Of a stretch of 64,000 nucleotides of DNA, positions 31,505 through 41,378 are shown in pieces. This DNA is from Prorocentrum cordatum (lineage: Eukaryota > Sar > Dinophyceae > Prorocentrales > Prorocentraceae). Both the position numbers and the translations under genes were made by a program. The notes below the pieces were generated by a model. It made no database searches, was not told the DNA's origin, and worked only from the letters and a program-made list of their open reading frames with translations. The DNA lies in the NCBI GenBank assembly GCA_963575745.1, contig CAUYUJ010007258.1, positions 348,005-412,004 of the forward strand, read 5' to 3'. Position 1 is the stretch's first letter, and each line of letters starts with the position of its first letter.

Positions 31505-32398
31505 ATGCCCGAAATGCTGTGGGATCTGGGGAGCTTTATGCTCTTTTTACGGCCCCATCTGGGCCCCTCTCCCCAAACCAGCCAGGTTGGGGAGTTTGGG
31601 GCCTTTGAGGCCGCCTCTCAGTGCATCTTTGGGCCGTTTAGGGGCCACTCTGATTGTCTGAATGTGGTCAGAGCCAAGGAGGCCCCCATGACTCTGCAGC
31701 TCTCCTATAAGCGCCCTTACGCCGCCACGATGTTTTCTCCCCTCTCTGCACCGTGGGTGGATTTCAGGAAAGTCAAAGCCCGCGCGCGGGAGGGCGATGT
31801 GCACTCTTCCCAAGACCAGTTTTTCAAAGCAGGTAAAGATGCGGCCGACAGATCGGCCAAGCTCGGACTCAGGTTGCATCCTGCGACGTCCGGGCAAGAG
31901 CGCCAGTTGTTGTACTGGCAAGTGCGCAATTGCAAAGCTATGATCAAGCTTGGAGCGCGTTTCCTTCCAGCTTGGCCTCGGCTCGATCTTTCTGGTGTAG
32001 AGTGAATCAAGGCCCCAAGGGAGGTCCAAGCCTCTGCGCCCACCGATGATCATGTCTGGGTGTGGCGCAGAACTTGCTGGAGGTGCGACGCCTGCTTGCG
32101 CTTCAAACGCCCAGTTGACCGCCCCTGGCCTTCTGGCTGTTCCGGGGAGGTCCCTGTGGCTATTTTAGGGGTGAAGGAGCGGGGACACACGCGCCTCGCT
32201 TTCGATTGCTCCGATGAGAGTCTGCTGTTCATTTGTATCTCGTGCAAGGCTTTCGCTGCTTTGGGCCCTCTCGAGATCCTGGGAGAGCCGTGCCTGGGAG
32301 TTGCGGGAGCCACGAGAGGCAGCAAGAACAAGTGGGCTCTTGTCTTGAGAGGCCGTCACCCGAAGCACAAAAAGTGTTCCGTTGACGGCCGAAGATAA
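31505..32398 (+). pseudogene. RNase H and C-terminal Cys/His region of a dinoflagellate LINE (LINE-A, 3' part)
   Basis: A neighbouring frame reads FYGPIWAPLP (about 31537-31566). The main frame then continues with QTSQVGEFGAFEAAS (Glu), GHSDCLNVVRAKEAP (Asp) and VKARAREGDVHSS, then AGKDAADRSAKLGLRLHP, giving the E, D and final D of RNase H. After one stop (32003-32005) the same frame gives WRRTCWRCDACLRF, GHTRLAFDCSD, FICISCKAFAALGP and LRGRHP, the Cys/His tail usual for these elements. The first RNase H strand (TDG/TDA) is absent here but present at 25764. This suggests that 31505-32398 is the downstream half of LINE-A, displaced by about 5.6 kb of inserted sequence. It could instead come from a separate copy. 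Confidence 0.7.
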
Positions 32399-32399
32399 C

Positions 32400-32760
32400 C
32401 GCAGACGTCCCTGCAAGCCCTCCCTCGCCCTGCAGGGGAGCAGACCTCCTCGAACGGCGAGCGCTGCACGGGCCTGCCATCCGCCCCGCATGCTTCTGGC
32501 GCGTCTTGCGGCATGCCGGCGCGCACGCCCAGCACAGCAAGAGCTCAACGAGGTGTCCAGCGAGTGGCCCGCTGTGAAAGGCGCACCCCACAGAGTCCGA
32601 AAGCCCCAACAGTGGAAATTCGCGAAAGCAGTCCCCGGGGAGCGTCTGAAAAAAAACGAGACTCTTGAAGCAGTCCCCGGGGACTGTCTTACAGATCGCG
32701 AAACAGCGGTAGAGAAGAGCAGAAGGGAGAAGAACACGACGACGACTGGACGCCACAAGA
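32400..32760. other. No gene; short direct repeat
   Basis: GAA(A)GCAGTCCCCGGGGA repeats at about 32626 and 32669, about 43-50 bp apart. Open frames overlap on both strands and none has a recognisable domain. Confidence 0.35.
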
Positions 32761-32789
32761 TGCCATTGGAGGCGTTCCGCCATGAGAAA

Positions 32790-33590
32790 TGAAGGAAGAG
32801 GAAGAGTAGGGAGGAGGACGCCGCCGAAGACATGGTGGAGGAGTTTGAGGGTGGAGATGGGAGGGGGGGAGGGAAGGAGGACGACTAACATTGTAAGCGG
32901 GAGGAGGAGTAGGACGAGGAGGAGAAGCAGGACGTGGAGGGAGACGAATGGAGGAGGACGAATACACAACGGAGGATGAGGGGAATGAGATGACGGAGGA
33001 GGACAAATCGGTGGAAGAAGGAGGGGAACGACGACGATCATTGTGCAATTAGTGTTGAGGTGGCGGAAGACGACGAAGAACGAGGACGACGACGAAAAAG
33101 AGGAGGAGGCGGTGGAGGAGGAGGAGGAGGAAAAGGAGGAAAAGGAGGAACAGGACGAGGAGGAGGAGGAGCAGGACCAGGAGGAGGAGGAGGAAGACAC
33201 GAGGAGGAGGAGGAGCAGGAGGAGGAGGAGGAGGAGGAGGAAAACAACACAATACGGGCGCACGAGGACGAAGGCGAGGCCGAAGGGGAATATCCAGAAA
33301 CAGCTCGAGGAAAGAGGCGAAGGGGGGAAACGAGGCGGATTAAAGTTTAAAGGAAACCGAAGAGGGGGAAACCGATAAGGAAAAGAGGAAGGAGAGAGTT
33401 TCACGGCTGATGAGGAGGAGGGGAAGAGGAGGAGGAGGAGGAGGAAGAGGAGGAGGAGGAGGATAATGACGAGGACGAGGACAACACATCATTAACTAGG
33501 AGGAGGCGGGGGAGGAGGAGGAGGAGGAGGAGGAGGAGGAGGAGGAGGAGGAGGAGGAGGAGGAGGAGGGGGGGGACGATACCGACGACG
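32790..33590. repeat. GGA/GAC/GAG purine-rich microsatellites
   Basis: Purine-rich runs at 32790-33250 (mixed GGA, GAC, GAA) and 33410-33570 (GGA). Poly-Glu, poly-Arg, poly-Ser and poly-Pro frames are artefacts. Confidence 0.85.
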
Positions 33591-33613
33591 AATGAGTAGG
33601 ACTCACCCCATCC

Positions 33614-34372
33614 ATGTCGCAATGTTTGGTTCAAACTTTTTCGGTGGGCTTCGTTGTGCCCATCTCAACGGGATGGACGAGGGCCGCGCCCGCGCGCGCG
33701 CGCGCCACTTGGAAGAAGGGCCCCCAGCAGCTAGGATGTCGACGCCCACCGCAAGCGCACGCGACCGCAGTAATGGATGCGACGACGGAGAAGACCGTCG
33801 AGGCCGCAGTAGTGGACAAGACGGCGGCCGCCAAGATGACGGCGGAGGTCAGTTGGGCCACAGTGGCGGAGAACAACGCGACGAGTGGGCAGGCGGCCGC
33901 TGGAACGGTGAGGAAGATTGCGCACGGGGAGGCAGGCGGTGCAGCGGATGGGAAGAGGGTTGGTCGAGCGGGCGGGGTGGCGAGCGGCATGGCGGCCGCA
34001 GTGGCGGATGACGAGGCGATTGCCCGAGCGGAGCCAGCGGTGCCGCGAGGCACGCGCAGGGCCCGCAGCCAACGACAGTGGCGCACGCGATGGCCGCTCC
34101 GCCGTCAGCCCCTCCGGAGATGGCGCAACCCTCGGCGGCGCCCCGCGAGGATGGCAAGTGGGACGGCGCAGTTGCGTTCGGCAGAGGGAATGGCGCCAGT
34201 CGCAGAGCCCGCAGGGGTGGAGGCCGCGCACATGCTCGAATATTTCAAAAACGGCACCAAAAGCTGGAACGGCAACTACAGGCAACGCTACGCGACGTTG
34301 AAGTTCTTTCGGTTCGGATCGATCATCAGTGAGGGTCCTGCGCACGAAAACGGGCGAGAACGCCCCGTGTGA
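33614..34372 (+). CDS. Uncertain Ala/Arg-rich ORF, 252 codons
   Basis: Uninterrupted frame just after the GGA repeat. The first 170 residues are Ala-rich (VAENNATSGQAAAGTVR) and then Arg-rich. The C-terminus (HMLEYFKNGTKSWNGNYRQR) has ordinary composition. No family is recognised. Two minus-strand frames and two other plus-strand frames are also open here, as expected in GC-rich DNA, so this may be chance. No spliced-leader relic was seen upstream. Confidence 0.2.
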   Translation: MSQCLVQTFSVGFVVPISTGWTRAAPARARATWKKGPQQLGCRRPPQAHATAVMDATTEKTVEAAVVDKTAAAKMTAEVSWATVAENNATSGQAAAGTVRKIAHGEAGGAADGKRVGRAGGVASGMAAAVADDEAIARAEPAVPRGTRRARSQRQWRTRWPLRRQPLRRWRNPRRRPARMASGTAQLRSAEGMAPVAEPAGVEAAHMLEYFKNGTKSWNGNYRQRYATLKFFRFGSIISEGPAHENGRERPV

Positions 34373-34564
34373 AAAAATGCAACGCCCAGATCTGAGGGCG
34401 GGGGCCGCGGCCTGCAGGCCAGAGGAACTGCGCGCAAGCCAGCTCGCGCCAGGCTTCTCGGCCGGCCCCCCTCCCGTCGGCCGACCTCGACGCTGCTAGA
34501 GTCGGAGCGCAAAAACCGAATTGTTTTTCCGGAACATGCGTCGGTGGAACACAAGGCCATGTGC

Positions 34565-34705
34565 CAATAGGTCTAGGCCTCCCTGATGGGGTGCGAGCAT
34601 ACGGAGTCGAAGGCTCGCGCTGCATCGGCGATGCGTCGACGATGCGGCTCGATGTGGAGCCCGATCTTTTCCACGCCGAGGTCGCCGATGAATCGCCAGG
34701 CGGTC
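34565..34705 (+). repeat. CGCCGATG dispersed repeat, copy B (partial)
   Basis: GTCTAGGCCTCC-TGATGGGGT...GTCGAAGGCTCGCGCTGCATCGGCGATGCGTCGACGATGCGGCTCGATGTGGAGCCC matches 63130-63230 and 5850-5945. Confidence 0.7.
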
Positions 34706-35100
34706 CGTGCGTGACTGCAGGACACGGACCCGTCAAGAAAACACCACGGGACCTGTTGGCCCAAGACCCGCACTCGCCGCAAAAGGAAAGGATGACGTAC
34801 GCCACAGCACGTGCGTGGTGTGCACAGGGTTGCCGGAAATCGAACGGAAAACTCGGATTGGTTCGGGGTCCAAGTGAAGGGACCGCCACTGGGACTCGTC
34901 TCGAGGCGGAACTTGTCTGCCTGGACGGGCTCATTTTCTCGAAGACCTTCCCTCTTCCCCGTCTTCAGGCAAACGCTCACGCACAAACAGCCCCGCCCCT
35001 CCCTCCAACTCGGCGAGGCAAATGGAAACAAGGCGAGCGCGGAGAGAGAAGGGCGATGTCCTTGATTTGTCTCTGGCAACATGAACAAAACCACACACCT
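34706..35100. other. No gene seen
   Basis: Short overlapping frames on both strands only, with no recognisable motif. Confidence 0.3.
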
Positions 35101-35514
35101 TCACACAGCGACCAGTGGTGCGAGCTGGATAACATCTGACTCGATCCACCTGCGGCGCCTAAGCACCAAGTCGATGGGCTGCTTGTTCAAACGTCGGTCT
35201 GGCTCCACCCGCATAGCGGCACGCTCAAGGATGATACACGCATTGCGCTTCAGAATTGCACAAGCTTGGTGTACCAAATTATTATGCTCGCGGACACCAT
35301 CCGAAGGAACCTGGCACTCGTCCGCTCGAGCATCGGCCAAATAATCTGCGAGCGCATTCAATATTACATGCTCCGAACTAACTGAGTTACTGAAGCGTGT
35401 ACATTTCAGGGAGTCTTCAAGCAAATGAGAAGGAACATGAGAGTGGAGAAAGGAGGCAGGTCGAGAGTCGAGCAGCTCCCAGAAGCAGCTCACATGACCC
35501 CCATCAATGGTCAT
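35101..35514 (-). CDS. Unrecognised protein fragment, 137 codons, minus strand
   Basis: Starts at an ATG (35512-35514). Composition is balanced and not repeat-like (VSSEHVILNALADYLADARA, NNLVHQACAILKRNACIILE), consistent with a helical protein. It may be a piece of a mobile-element protein, but I do not recognise a family. It stops at 35101-35103. The downstream repeats (35520 onward on +) do not contribute an upstream extension. Confidence 0.35.
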   Translation of the reverse strand: MTIDGGHVSCFWELLDSRPASFLHSHVPSHLLEDSLKCTRFSNSVSSEHVILNALADYLADARADECQVPSDGVREHNNLVHQACAILKRNACIILERAAMRVEPDRRLNKQPIDLVLRRRRWIESDVIQLAPLVAV

Positions 35515-35519
35515 AATTC

Positions 35520-36170
35520 GCCCAGGATGGACCCCAAATAGATATCCACCTGGGTTTATATTGTTCTTGGAATATTATCTGGGGTTGATAATGTTCCCCC
35601 CGGAACATTGTAAGCCTGGGTTTGTGATGTTCCAGGAGTATTAACTGGGAGTCATAATGTCCCTTTGGAACATTACGAATTTAGGTTTATAATGTGTTCG
35701 GGGCTTCAGCTCCAGCACCCCAAGACAATTAATTGGGCTGACTACGTTGGAGTGATACTAATGGTTATTTTCCCCCCAACCCCCGTCACCAGGGTGAGAA
35801 TTGTTATGTTCGAATGTTGGCCCTGGTTTCTAGTATTCCCGGGACGTTATAGTCTTGGTTTTATCGTTCTTGAGTGATGATAATCGAGCCTGGGGGGTGC
35901 GACTTAGTGTATTTTTCCTTCAGGGACATTATAATTTGGGGTTCATTATTCCGGAATGATAATAATCGAGCCGTCGGTGGGGCGATTTGGTTTATTATTT
36001 TTTACTTTCCCCCGATCCAGGCGCCTCACAGGGAAAACATCACCCACGGCTTATGATATTGGAATAATGAACCTGGGTATTTATTCTGGAAAGATAATAA
36101 TGCAGCTGGGGGGTCTGGACCGACAACTCCGCCATAAAATCATGAATTTATGTTGATCATTTTAGATAAT
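35520..36170. repeat. AT-rich degenerate hairpin repeat
   Basis: About 650 bp, unusually AT-rich for the window. It consists of irregular ~60-70-bp units containing TTTATAATGTTC(C), GGAACATTA(T)AA, ATTAT-TGGGG and GAATGATAATAATCGAGCC. ATGTTCC and GGAACAT occur in alternating orientation, so short hairpins can form repeatedly. No gene. Confidence 0.7.
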
Positions 36171-36399
36171 GAACCACGGTCGACGAGGATTTCACGGGTG
36201 TCCTCCATTCGCCAGGTTGGCAGAATGGGCCTTGCCCGAAATGGAGACATTCACTAAGTTTTGATGGTCAGTGACCAAGCCTCAGACACTCACCGATGGC
36301 CGCAATCTCTGAACGTGGAACAGTCTGCTTTTCAGAATCCAAGATTGTAGTGGCCTCAGGCCAGTGCCGCCGATCCGGGGCGCTCCGGGTGCCTGTGGA

Positions 36400-36529
36400 A
36401 ATGAACGACGACGAGGAATACGAAAACGACAACGAAAACGAAAACATCGACGACGACGACGAGAGCGACGACGACAACGACCACGACGACGACGACGACG
36501 ACGACGGCGATGACGACGACGACGCGAGC

Positions 36530-36560
<31 letters not shown>

Positions 36561-36585
36561 CGAGCGACGACGACGACGACGACGC

Positions 36586-36623
<38 letters not shown>

Positions 36624-36630
36624 GGGGGAG
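36400..36630. repeat. GAC trinucleotide microsatellite
   Basis: GACGAC runs with AAC and GCG interruptions. All frames are open and artefactual. Confidence 0.9.
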
Positions 36631-37165
36631 CTGGGTTGCAGGGGGGGGGGGTCTGCTCTGCAGGGGGGGTCCGCTCGGCAGAGGAGGGCTGCAGGGGAGA
36701 GGGGGGGTCCGCTCTGCAGGGGGGGGGCTGCAGGAGGGGGGGTCTGCTCCGCAGGGGGGGGGGCAGGGGAGGGGGGGGGTCCGCTCTGCAGGGGGGCGGG
36801 GCTGCACGGGGTCCGCTCTGCAGAGGGGGGGGGGCTGGGCAAGGGGGGGTCCGCTCTGCAGGGGGGGGGGGTCGGCAGGGGGGGAGGGGTGCAGGAGGGA
36901 GGTCTGCTCTGCAGGGGGGGGGGGGTCCGCTCTGCAGGGGGGGGGGGGCAGGGGGGAGGTTCGCTCTGCAGGGGGGGGGTTGCTCAGCTCTGCAGGGGGC
37001 GGGGTGCGGGGAGGGGGGGGGGGTCCGCTTTGAGGGGGGGGGGGGGGGGAGGGGCTGCAGGGGGGGGTCCGCTCTGCAGGGGGGGGGGGCTGGGCTGCAG
37101 GAGGGGCGGGGGGGAGGGCCTCTGCAGGGGAGGGGGGGTCCGCTCTGGGAGGGGGGGGTGGGGCG
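36630..37165. repeat. G-rich minisatellite (GGGGGGTCCGCTCTGCAG)
   Basis: About 20 irregular units of 20-35 bp, each with a G6-G12 run followed by (G)TCCGCTCTGCAG or GGCTGCAG. The closely spaced G-runs on one strand are strong G-quadruplex candidates. Confidence 0.9.
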
Positions 37166-37590
37166 AAGCACTGAATTAGGTCGGAAATAGGTCGGAAATG
37201 AGGCCCCCCCCCTCGGCAGAGCGAAGCTTGAGCGAGCTCCAGCCCACGCTCTCAGAAACTCACACGCCGGATCGGCGGATTTCCGTTACAGCACAATCCC
37301 AGTCAAAATCAGACCCAGACGAATGAGAAGGCAATACGTCTGAGCACAGGCAGCTTAGAGAAAGGGCCTCCCGACCCATCGGCGCCGCACAATCCCCCAG
37401 GTAGAGATCCAGGCACGAGGGGCCCAGGCGCGCGGACGCCACGGAGCAACCTCGAATGGGGAGGGGCGGCAACCGAAACCAACTGAAAGGAATCAGCCCC
37501 CGCACCCAAAAGCATGGGAAGTCTGGCACTTCCTGGAGCGCCGCATGGCGCAAGTGCGGAGGAGGAGGAGGAGGAGGAGGAGGAGGTTGG
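37166..37590. other. No gene; short AGG run
   Basis: Unique sequence with overlapping frames and a GGA run at 37558-37584. No domain recognised. Confidence 0.35.
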
Positions 37591-37660
37591 CCCTCGCATC
37601 CTTACCTCGCATCCTTACCGCGCACCCTTACCGCGCATCCTCACCGCGCACCCTTACCTT
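37590..37660. repeat. ~13-bp tandem repeat (CGCATCCTTACCG)
   Basis: Five units of CGCA(T/C)CC(T)TACC(G/T), immediately upstream of dispersed repeat R37 copy B. Confidence 0.75.
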
Positions 37661-37689
37661 GCGGGTTGGCTGCAGGACCCGTCCGAGAA

Positions 37690-38290
37690 GCCGCCCCGGA
37701 GCGCCTCGAGCTCGCCGCCGCTGGTGGCCAAAGGGAGGACCTACCGGGGGCCTCCGTGGGCACGCGTGGCCTGCGACGGGTCCTGCGTCGAGCAGCGGCG
37801 AAGCGTGCTGGCTTGCCTGGAGGCCCACCACAGACTGCTCTAAGAACCTTGTGTGGTTCGCGCGAAGAATATTATCATAACATTTCTGGCTGAGAAGTTG
37901 TTTTGTTCAAATGCACCGGGCCTCTGTCCTAAGAACATTGTTCTTGTTCGACGAGGATTTGGGATTCTGAGAACATGTCGTGGTAGACCCATAGGAATGC
38001 CGGGACGGCGGGTCCCTGCTCAACTGCGGCAAGGGGCGCTAGGGCTGGAGGACAGCGAGCGATACGGGAATCGCTGCGTGATATCCGACCCCCCCAGACC
38101 CCCTCGGGCCACGAACAGAAATCACCGGGTGAGGTGCTGCACTATCTGCAGCCTCTGGGGGCCCTCACCTGGCCTCGGAACCGTCAAACCACGACCCAGG
38201 ATGAGAAACCGCTCCGGGGGAATTGGTCGAGAACTCCGGGGGTCGACGTCCTGAAAACAGTCCTGACGCCGGGGGTCTGGGGACCCGGGG
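37690..38290 (+). repeat. Dispersed repeat family R37, copy B
   Basis: Colinear with 4960-5500: GAAGCGTGCTGGCTTGCCT, AAGAACCTTGTGTGGTTC, CCTAAGAACATTGTTCTTGTTC, ACATGTCGTGGTAGACC, AATGCCGGGACGG and GATGAGAAACCGCTCC. The copies are clearly related but diverged; no ORF is shared. Confidence 0.75.
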
Positions 38291-38387
38291 GTTCGGTGCG
38301 TGATGCCCGACCCCGAACCAAAAACCTGCAGACGGACGTTGTTTCTCGATGTCCGGCGTCTGGGGGCCTTCACTGGGCCTCGGGCCC

Positions 38388-38445
38388 CTCCTCCTCCTCC
38401 TCCTCCTCCTCCTCCTCCTCCTCCTCCTCCTCCTCCTCCTCCTCG
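38388..38445. repeat. TCC microsatellite
   Basis: About 18 uninterrupted CTC/TCC units followed by an A8 run. Confidence 0.95.
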
Positions 38446-39318
38446 TCAAAAAAAAGAAGTCAGGATAAGGAATCGGTCCCTGGGAGGGGGCCCAGAGACA
38501 CGTCACAAGAGATAGGCGTCGGGGGTCTGGGGAGGGTTCTTTCAGGAGCGAAAGAAGGACGTACACGTACATGAATCCACGCTGTTTTCGAGATTTCGCA
38601 TTGCGCGAATACGCGTATCACGCGGCCGGTCTCGCGGGTCAAGGGCCGTGTTCATGTACATAGCTGGGCGCGTACGTCCTTTGTGGGCTCCCTATTCTTC
38701 GCGGAGATCCAGGCGCTGCAATTGTTTTTACACCGGTTCGCCCAGTTTCGGGTCCAGGGGCCATCCCAGATAGATCCGACTCGAAAAAGTGTGGCAGCAA
38801 GATTGTGGCTGGGGTCCCTGTCGCGATATCTCGCGATGCGGCAATGCTTCGCAACGTTCTCCTCCGTTCCTGGCCCTTCGCCCCACGTTGGCCGCCGTCG
38901 CGGGGAGGGTGGAGGCTTCTGGGAACGCCTCGGCGCCCGATGTGGGCACTGGGAGACCTTCCGGGAGAGAGGGCGATCCGCCGTGAAGCAGGCGGCTCAT
39001 GACGGAAACGTGCCCCGAGGCCCGAGGCGTTTCCCAGCTTCTGGCCCCCCCGCGCCCCGGGGCCGTCAGGGAGCGGCACGGGACGAAGGGGCCGGTCCCG
39101 GAAGGAGAGGCCACGAGGTCCAGGGCCCGGCGCCGCCAGGACCCTGTTTGTCGGCCACGCGCAGAGGGGGGCATAGGGGGAGGGGGGAAGGCTTCTCGGC
39201 ACCCTGCCTCTCAGAAGACGGCGCCGCCGAGTTCTTCCTCCGTGGCAGGGGGGCCTGCTTCCTCCTCCTCCTCCCCGCCGCCCCCCTCGGGTCCGCCCCG
39301 GGCTCCCCCCCCCCCCTG
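38446..39318. other. No convincing gene; imperfect inverted repeat
   Basis: GGACGTACACGTACATGAA (38558-38576) and TTCATGTACA...CGTACGTCC (38651-38679) form an imperfect inverted repeat. A 231-codon frame on the minus strand (38639-39334) overlaps an equally long plus-strand frame and shows no domain. 38725-38770 is an antisense relative of the 4040-4090 repeat. Confidence 0.35.
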
Positions 39319-39351
39319 CCCTGTGACTCATCACTCCTTAAAATAAAGCTC
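39319..39351 (+). repeat. Left terminal inverted repeat
   Basis: CCCTGTGACTCATC followed by ACTCCTTAAAATAAAGCTC. A second subterminal copy, CTTAAAATAAGGCTC, lies at 39374-39388. Confidence 0.55.
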
Positions 39352-39744
39352 GTGTATGTAAGTATATGCAAGTCTTAAAATAAGGCTCATTGTCGTATAT
39401 TGTGTGTAAACGCACGCGTGTGTCAGAATTCATTGAAAAACGTTAGCTGCGCGAGGGTTGAGATCAAGTTTTCGGGGGCGCCCGAATACCCAGCAGTGTT
39501 TTTAGTGTAACGCTATCGCGACCACCGCATCCACCACCGTTCTCACTGCACGCTCCACCTCCACGATCACCTCCACCATATCCTCGAGCTCTCCTCACCG
39601 TTCGTTTGAATGTATTCGGCATTGAATGCCACATTGCGCCACCACCGCCAACTCAAACAAACATTGACACCGTCAAACATAACGAGCGCTGCAGGGCCTG
39701 TCGGTTTCGAACAGTAGGTTGGCTACCGCTGACGCGGCCCGTAT

Positions 39745-39766
39745 TCCATAGCTGTTTTGACTCGAT
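39745..39766 (+). other. Degenerate spliced-leader relic before ORF1
   Basis: 16 of 22 positions match DinoSL when its first base is taken as D (A, G or T). Five of the six differences are transitions, as expected of decay. It lies 31 bp before the ATG at 39798. Confidence 0.4.
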
Positions 39767-39797
39767 ATAGGTTTGCTGCACAGACACCTGGAACGAG

Positions 39798-40802
39798 ATG
39801 GCGTCTAAGCGCCCGCGATACGATGGTGATTGCTTAGAGGAGACAATCAAGAAACAATGCATCAAACACGGAGCTAGCTTTCTCAAGTATTCGGAGACAC
39901 CGAAAGCGACCAAGGCAGAATTCAGCAGGGAGGCGATGACTCGCAGCAAGGATTTTCTCATTGACATGCGAGGGTTGTCTCCCAACTTGGCGTTCAAGAA
40001 ATCAGATATCAACAGTGCTCTCAAGAAGATAATCAAGGCAATGACTGACCCTATGAAGCCAGCGTGGAAGATGTCACAGTCCGAGAAGGATGACTGGATC
40101 GAAACGATGACCAACCGAACGTACAACCTCATATGCCACGCTGGCAAGGCCGTCAGGGACAACAGGACGTGGATCATCGAGCTGTTGGGCGACGCGCCAG
40201 ACCAGGGCGACGACGCCGATGACGACGAGTACGCCGCCCACGGCGAGGGAGACTACGACGAGGAAGGCGGAGAGGAGGAGACCCCGAAGGTGTCGGACGA
40301 AGTGGTCGATCCAGACTCTGCGACGGCAGCTCCGAGCGCGACTGATCGGGACAGCCAGTGGGAGTACTCGTGGTCCAGCGAACTCATGCTCGGCAACAGG
40401 GTCGGCATTGGCCCACACAACAAGGGCGTCGAAGAGGTGTCGCTCCCCATCCACATCGACGAGGGCACCAATCTAGAGGAGCTGGTCGAGGCAAGATGGA
40501 GGGATGGCACGACGCACAGGTTCCGCATCTCAGTGGCGGAGTTCACCATCGGCAAGTCTGGCAGCCGCGCTCGCAGTATTGATACGTTGTGGACTGGCGA
40601 GCACTCGGCGACGCACAACGTGTTGACGTTGCAGCAGCGCACCGATCGCATGCAGCTCCTTTCGTTGTACGACCAGGGTGCGCAGATCTTGCAGGTACCG
40701 CTGTACAAGTTCGGGGAATTGCCGATGCCCCAGCCTGGTCAAGTTCCCAATGATGATCCGACCTTACGGAAAGCAGTTGACTTCATGCTGCCGTTCTGCT
40801 AG
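39798..40802 (+). CDS. ORF1a of the candidate transposon, unknown protein, 334 aa
   Basis: ATG at 39798 (context ACGAGATGG), stop TAG at 40800-40802. The N-terminus is basic (MASKRPRYDGD, NLS-like) and helical (LKKIIKAMTDPMKPAW, ETMTNRTYNLICHAGKAVRD). An acidic stretch follows at about residues 136-165 (DDADDDEYAAHGEGDYDEE). The C-terminal half has a WEYSWSSELMLGNRVG segment and ARWRDGTTHRFRISVAEFTI, which looks like a beta-rich module. No named family is recognised. After the stop, the same frame resumes immediately with an ATG as ORF1b, so the natural product may be one 526-residue protein. Role unknown, perhaps DNA-binding accessory to the transposase-like ORF3. Confidence 0.6.
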   Translation: MASKRPRYDGDCLEETIKKQCIKHGASFLKYSETPKATKAEFSREAMTRSKDFLIDMRGLSPNLAFKKSDINSALKKIIKAMTDPMKPAWKMSQSEKDDWIETMTNRTYNLICHAGKAVRDNRTWIIELLGDAPDQGDDADDDEYAAHGEGDYDEEGGEEETPKVSDEVVDPDSATAAPSATDRDSQWEYSWSSELMLGNRVGIGPHNKGVEEVSLPIHIDEGTNLEELVEARWRDGTTHRFRISVAEFTIGKSGSRARSIDTLWTGEHSATHNVLTLQQRTDRMQLLSLYDQGAQILQVPLYKFGELPMPQPGQVPNDDPTLRKAVDFMLPFC

Positions 40803-41378
40803 ATGTGGGAGCCCGACAAGGTGCAGGACAAGAAGGAGTTGAAGAGGCTGAAGGACGAGGCTGAGAAGGGCCAGCAGCCACCTCAGCAGCGCCCTCCAGC
40901 ATACAGGAACGTCAAGGGCGCCAAGGACGTGCTGAAACGCCCAGCCGCCGCGCCCGCGGCGCTGAAGCGCCCAGCTGGCGCCGCCGATGCACCACTGGCC
41001 TCGGGGGGAGTGTCGGTCGCCGCGGACGGCGGCGGCGCTGTCCAGGAGAAGGTGGATATCGCCGAGCCCGCGGCGAAGAAGGCGAAGGCAAAGGCATGCC
41101 CCAAGGCTACAGCGGCCAAATCGGGGTCGATGGCGGTGGCGGCCAGCAGCCCAGTGAAACTGTCAGTGAGTGAGCATGTGACTGGCTCTACAGCGTCGGG
41201 CTCGAGAGCCACGGCGGGCGCTCCTGCTGCCGCTCCGAAGCGCTGGGCGCGCGGGGCCCTTAACATGGGGGCCGCGCGTGATTTTTCTTTCCAGCCAAGT
41301 CCCGACCTCTTGGATGACGATGAGGTTGCCGCACTTGCCATGGCGCCGCCACGCACGGGATTCTCGGACTCAGATTGA
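40803..41378 (+). CDS. ORF1b, in-frame continuation after a TAG stop, 191 aa
   Basis: Begins ATG directly after the TAG of ORF1a in the same frame. The sequence is Lys-rich and helical at first (DKKELKRLKDEAEKG), then KRPAAAPAALKRPAGAAD (Ala/Pro/Lys repeats common in dinoflagellate proteins), an NLS-like AAKKAKAKA, and ends FSFQPSPDLLDDDEVAALAM. Because composition continues naturally from ORF1a, the TAG is probably a nonsense mutation, a sequencing error or a readthrough site. No separate SL-like sequence lies before this ATG. Confidence 0.5.
   Translation: MWEPDKVQDKKELKRLKDEAEKGQQPPQQRPPAYRNVKGAKDVLKRPAAAPAALKRPAGAADAPLASGGVSVAADGGGAVQEKVDIAEPAAKKAKAKACPKATAAKSGSMAVAASSPVKLSVSEHVTGSTASGSRATAGAPAAAPKRWARGALNMGAARDFSFQPSPDLLDDDEVAALAMAPPRTGFSDSD

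Noticed and set aside
38639-39334. 231-codon minus-strand frame
   Set aside because: Arg/Pro/Gly-rich, overlaps an equally long plus-strand frame and has no domain; crosses the left TIR.
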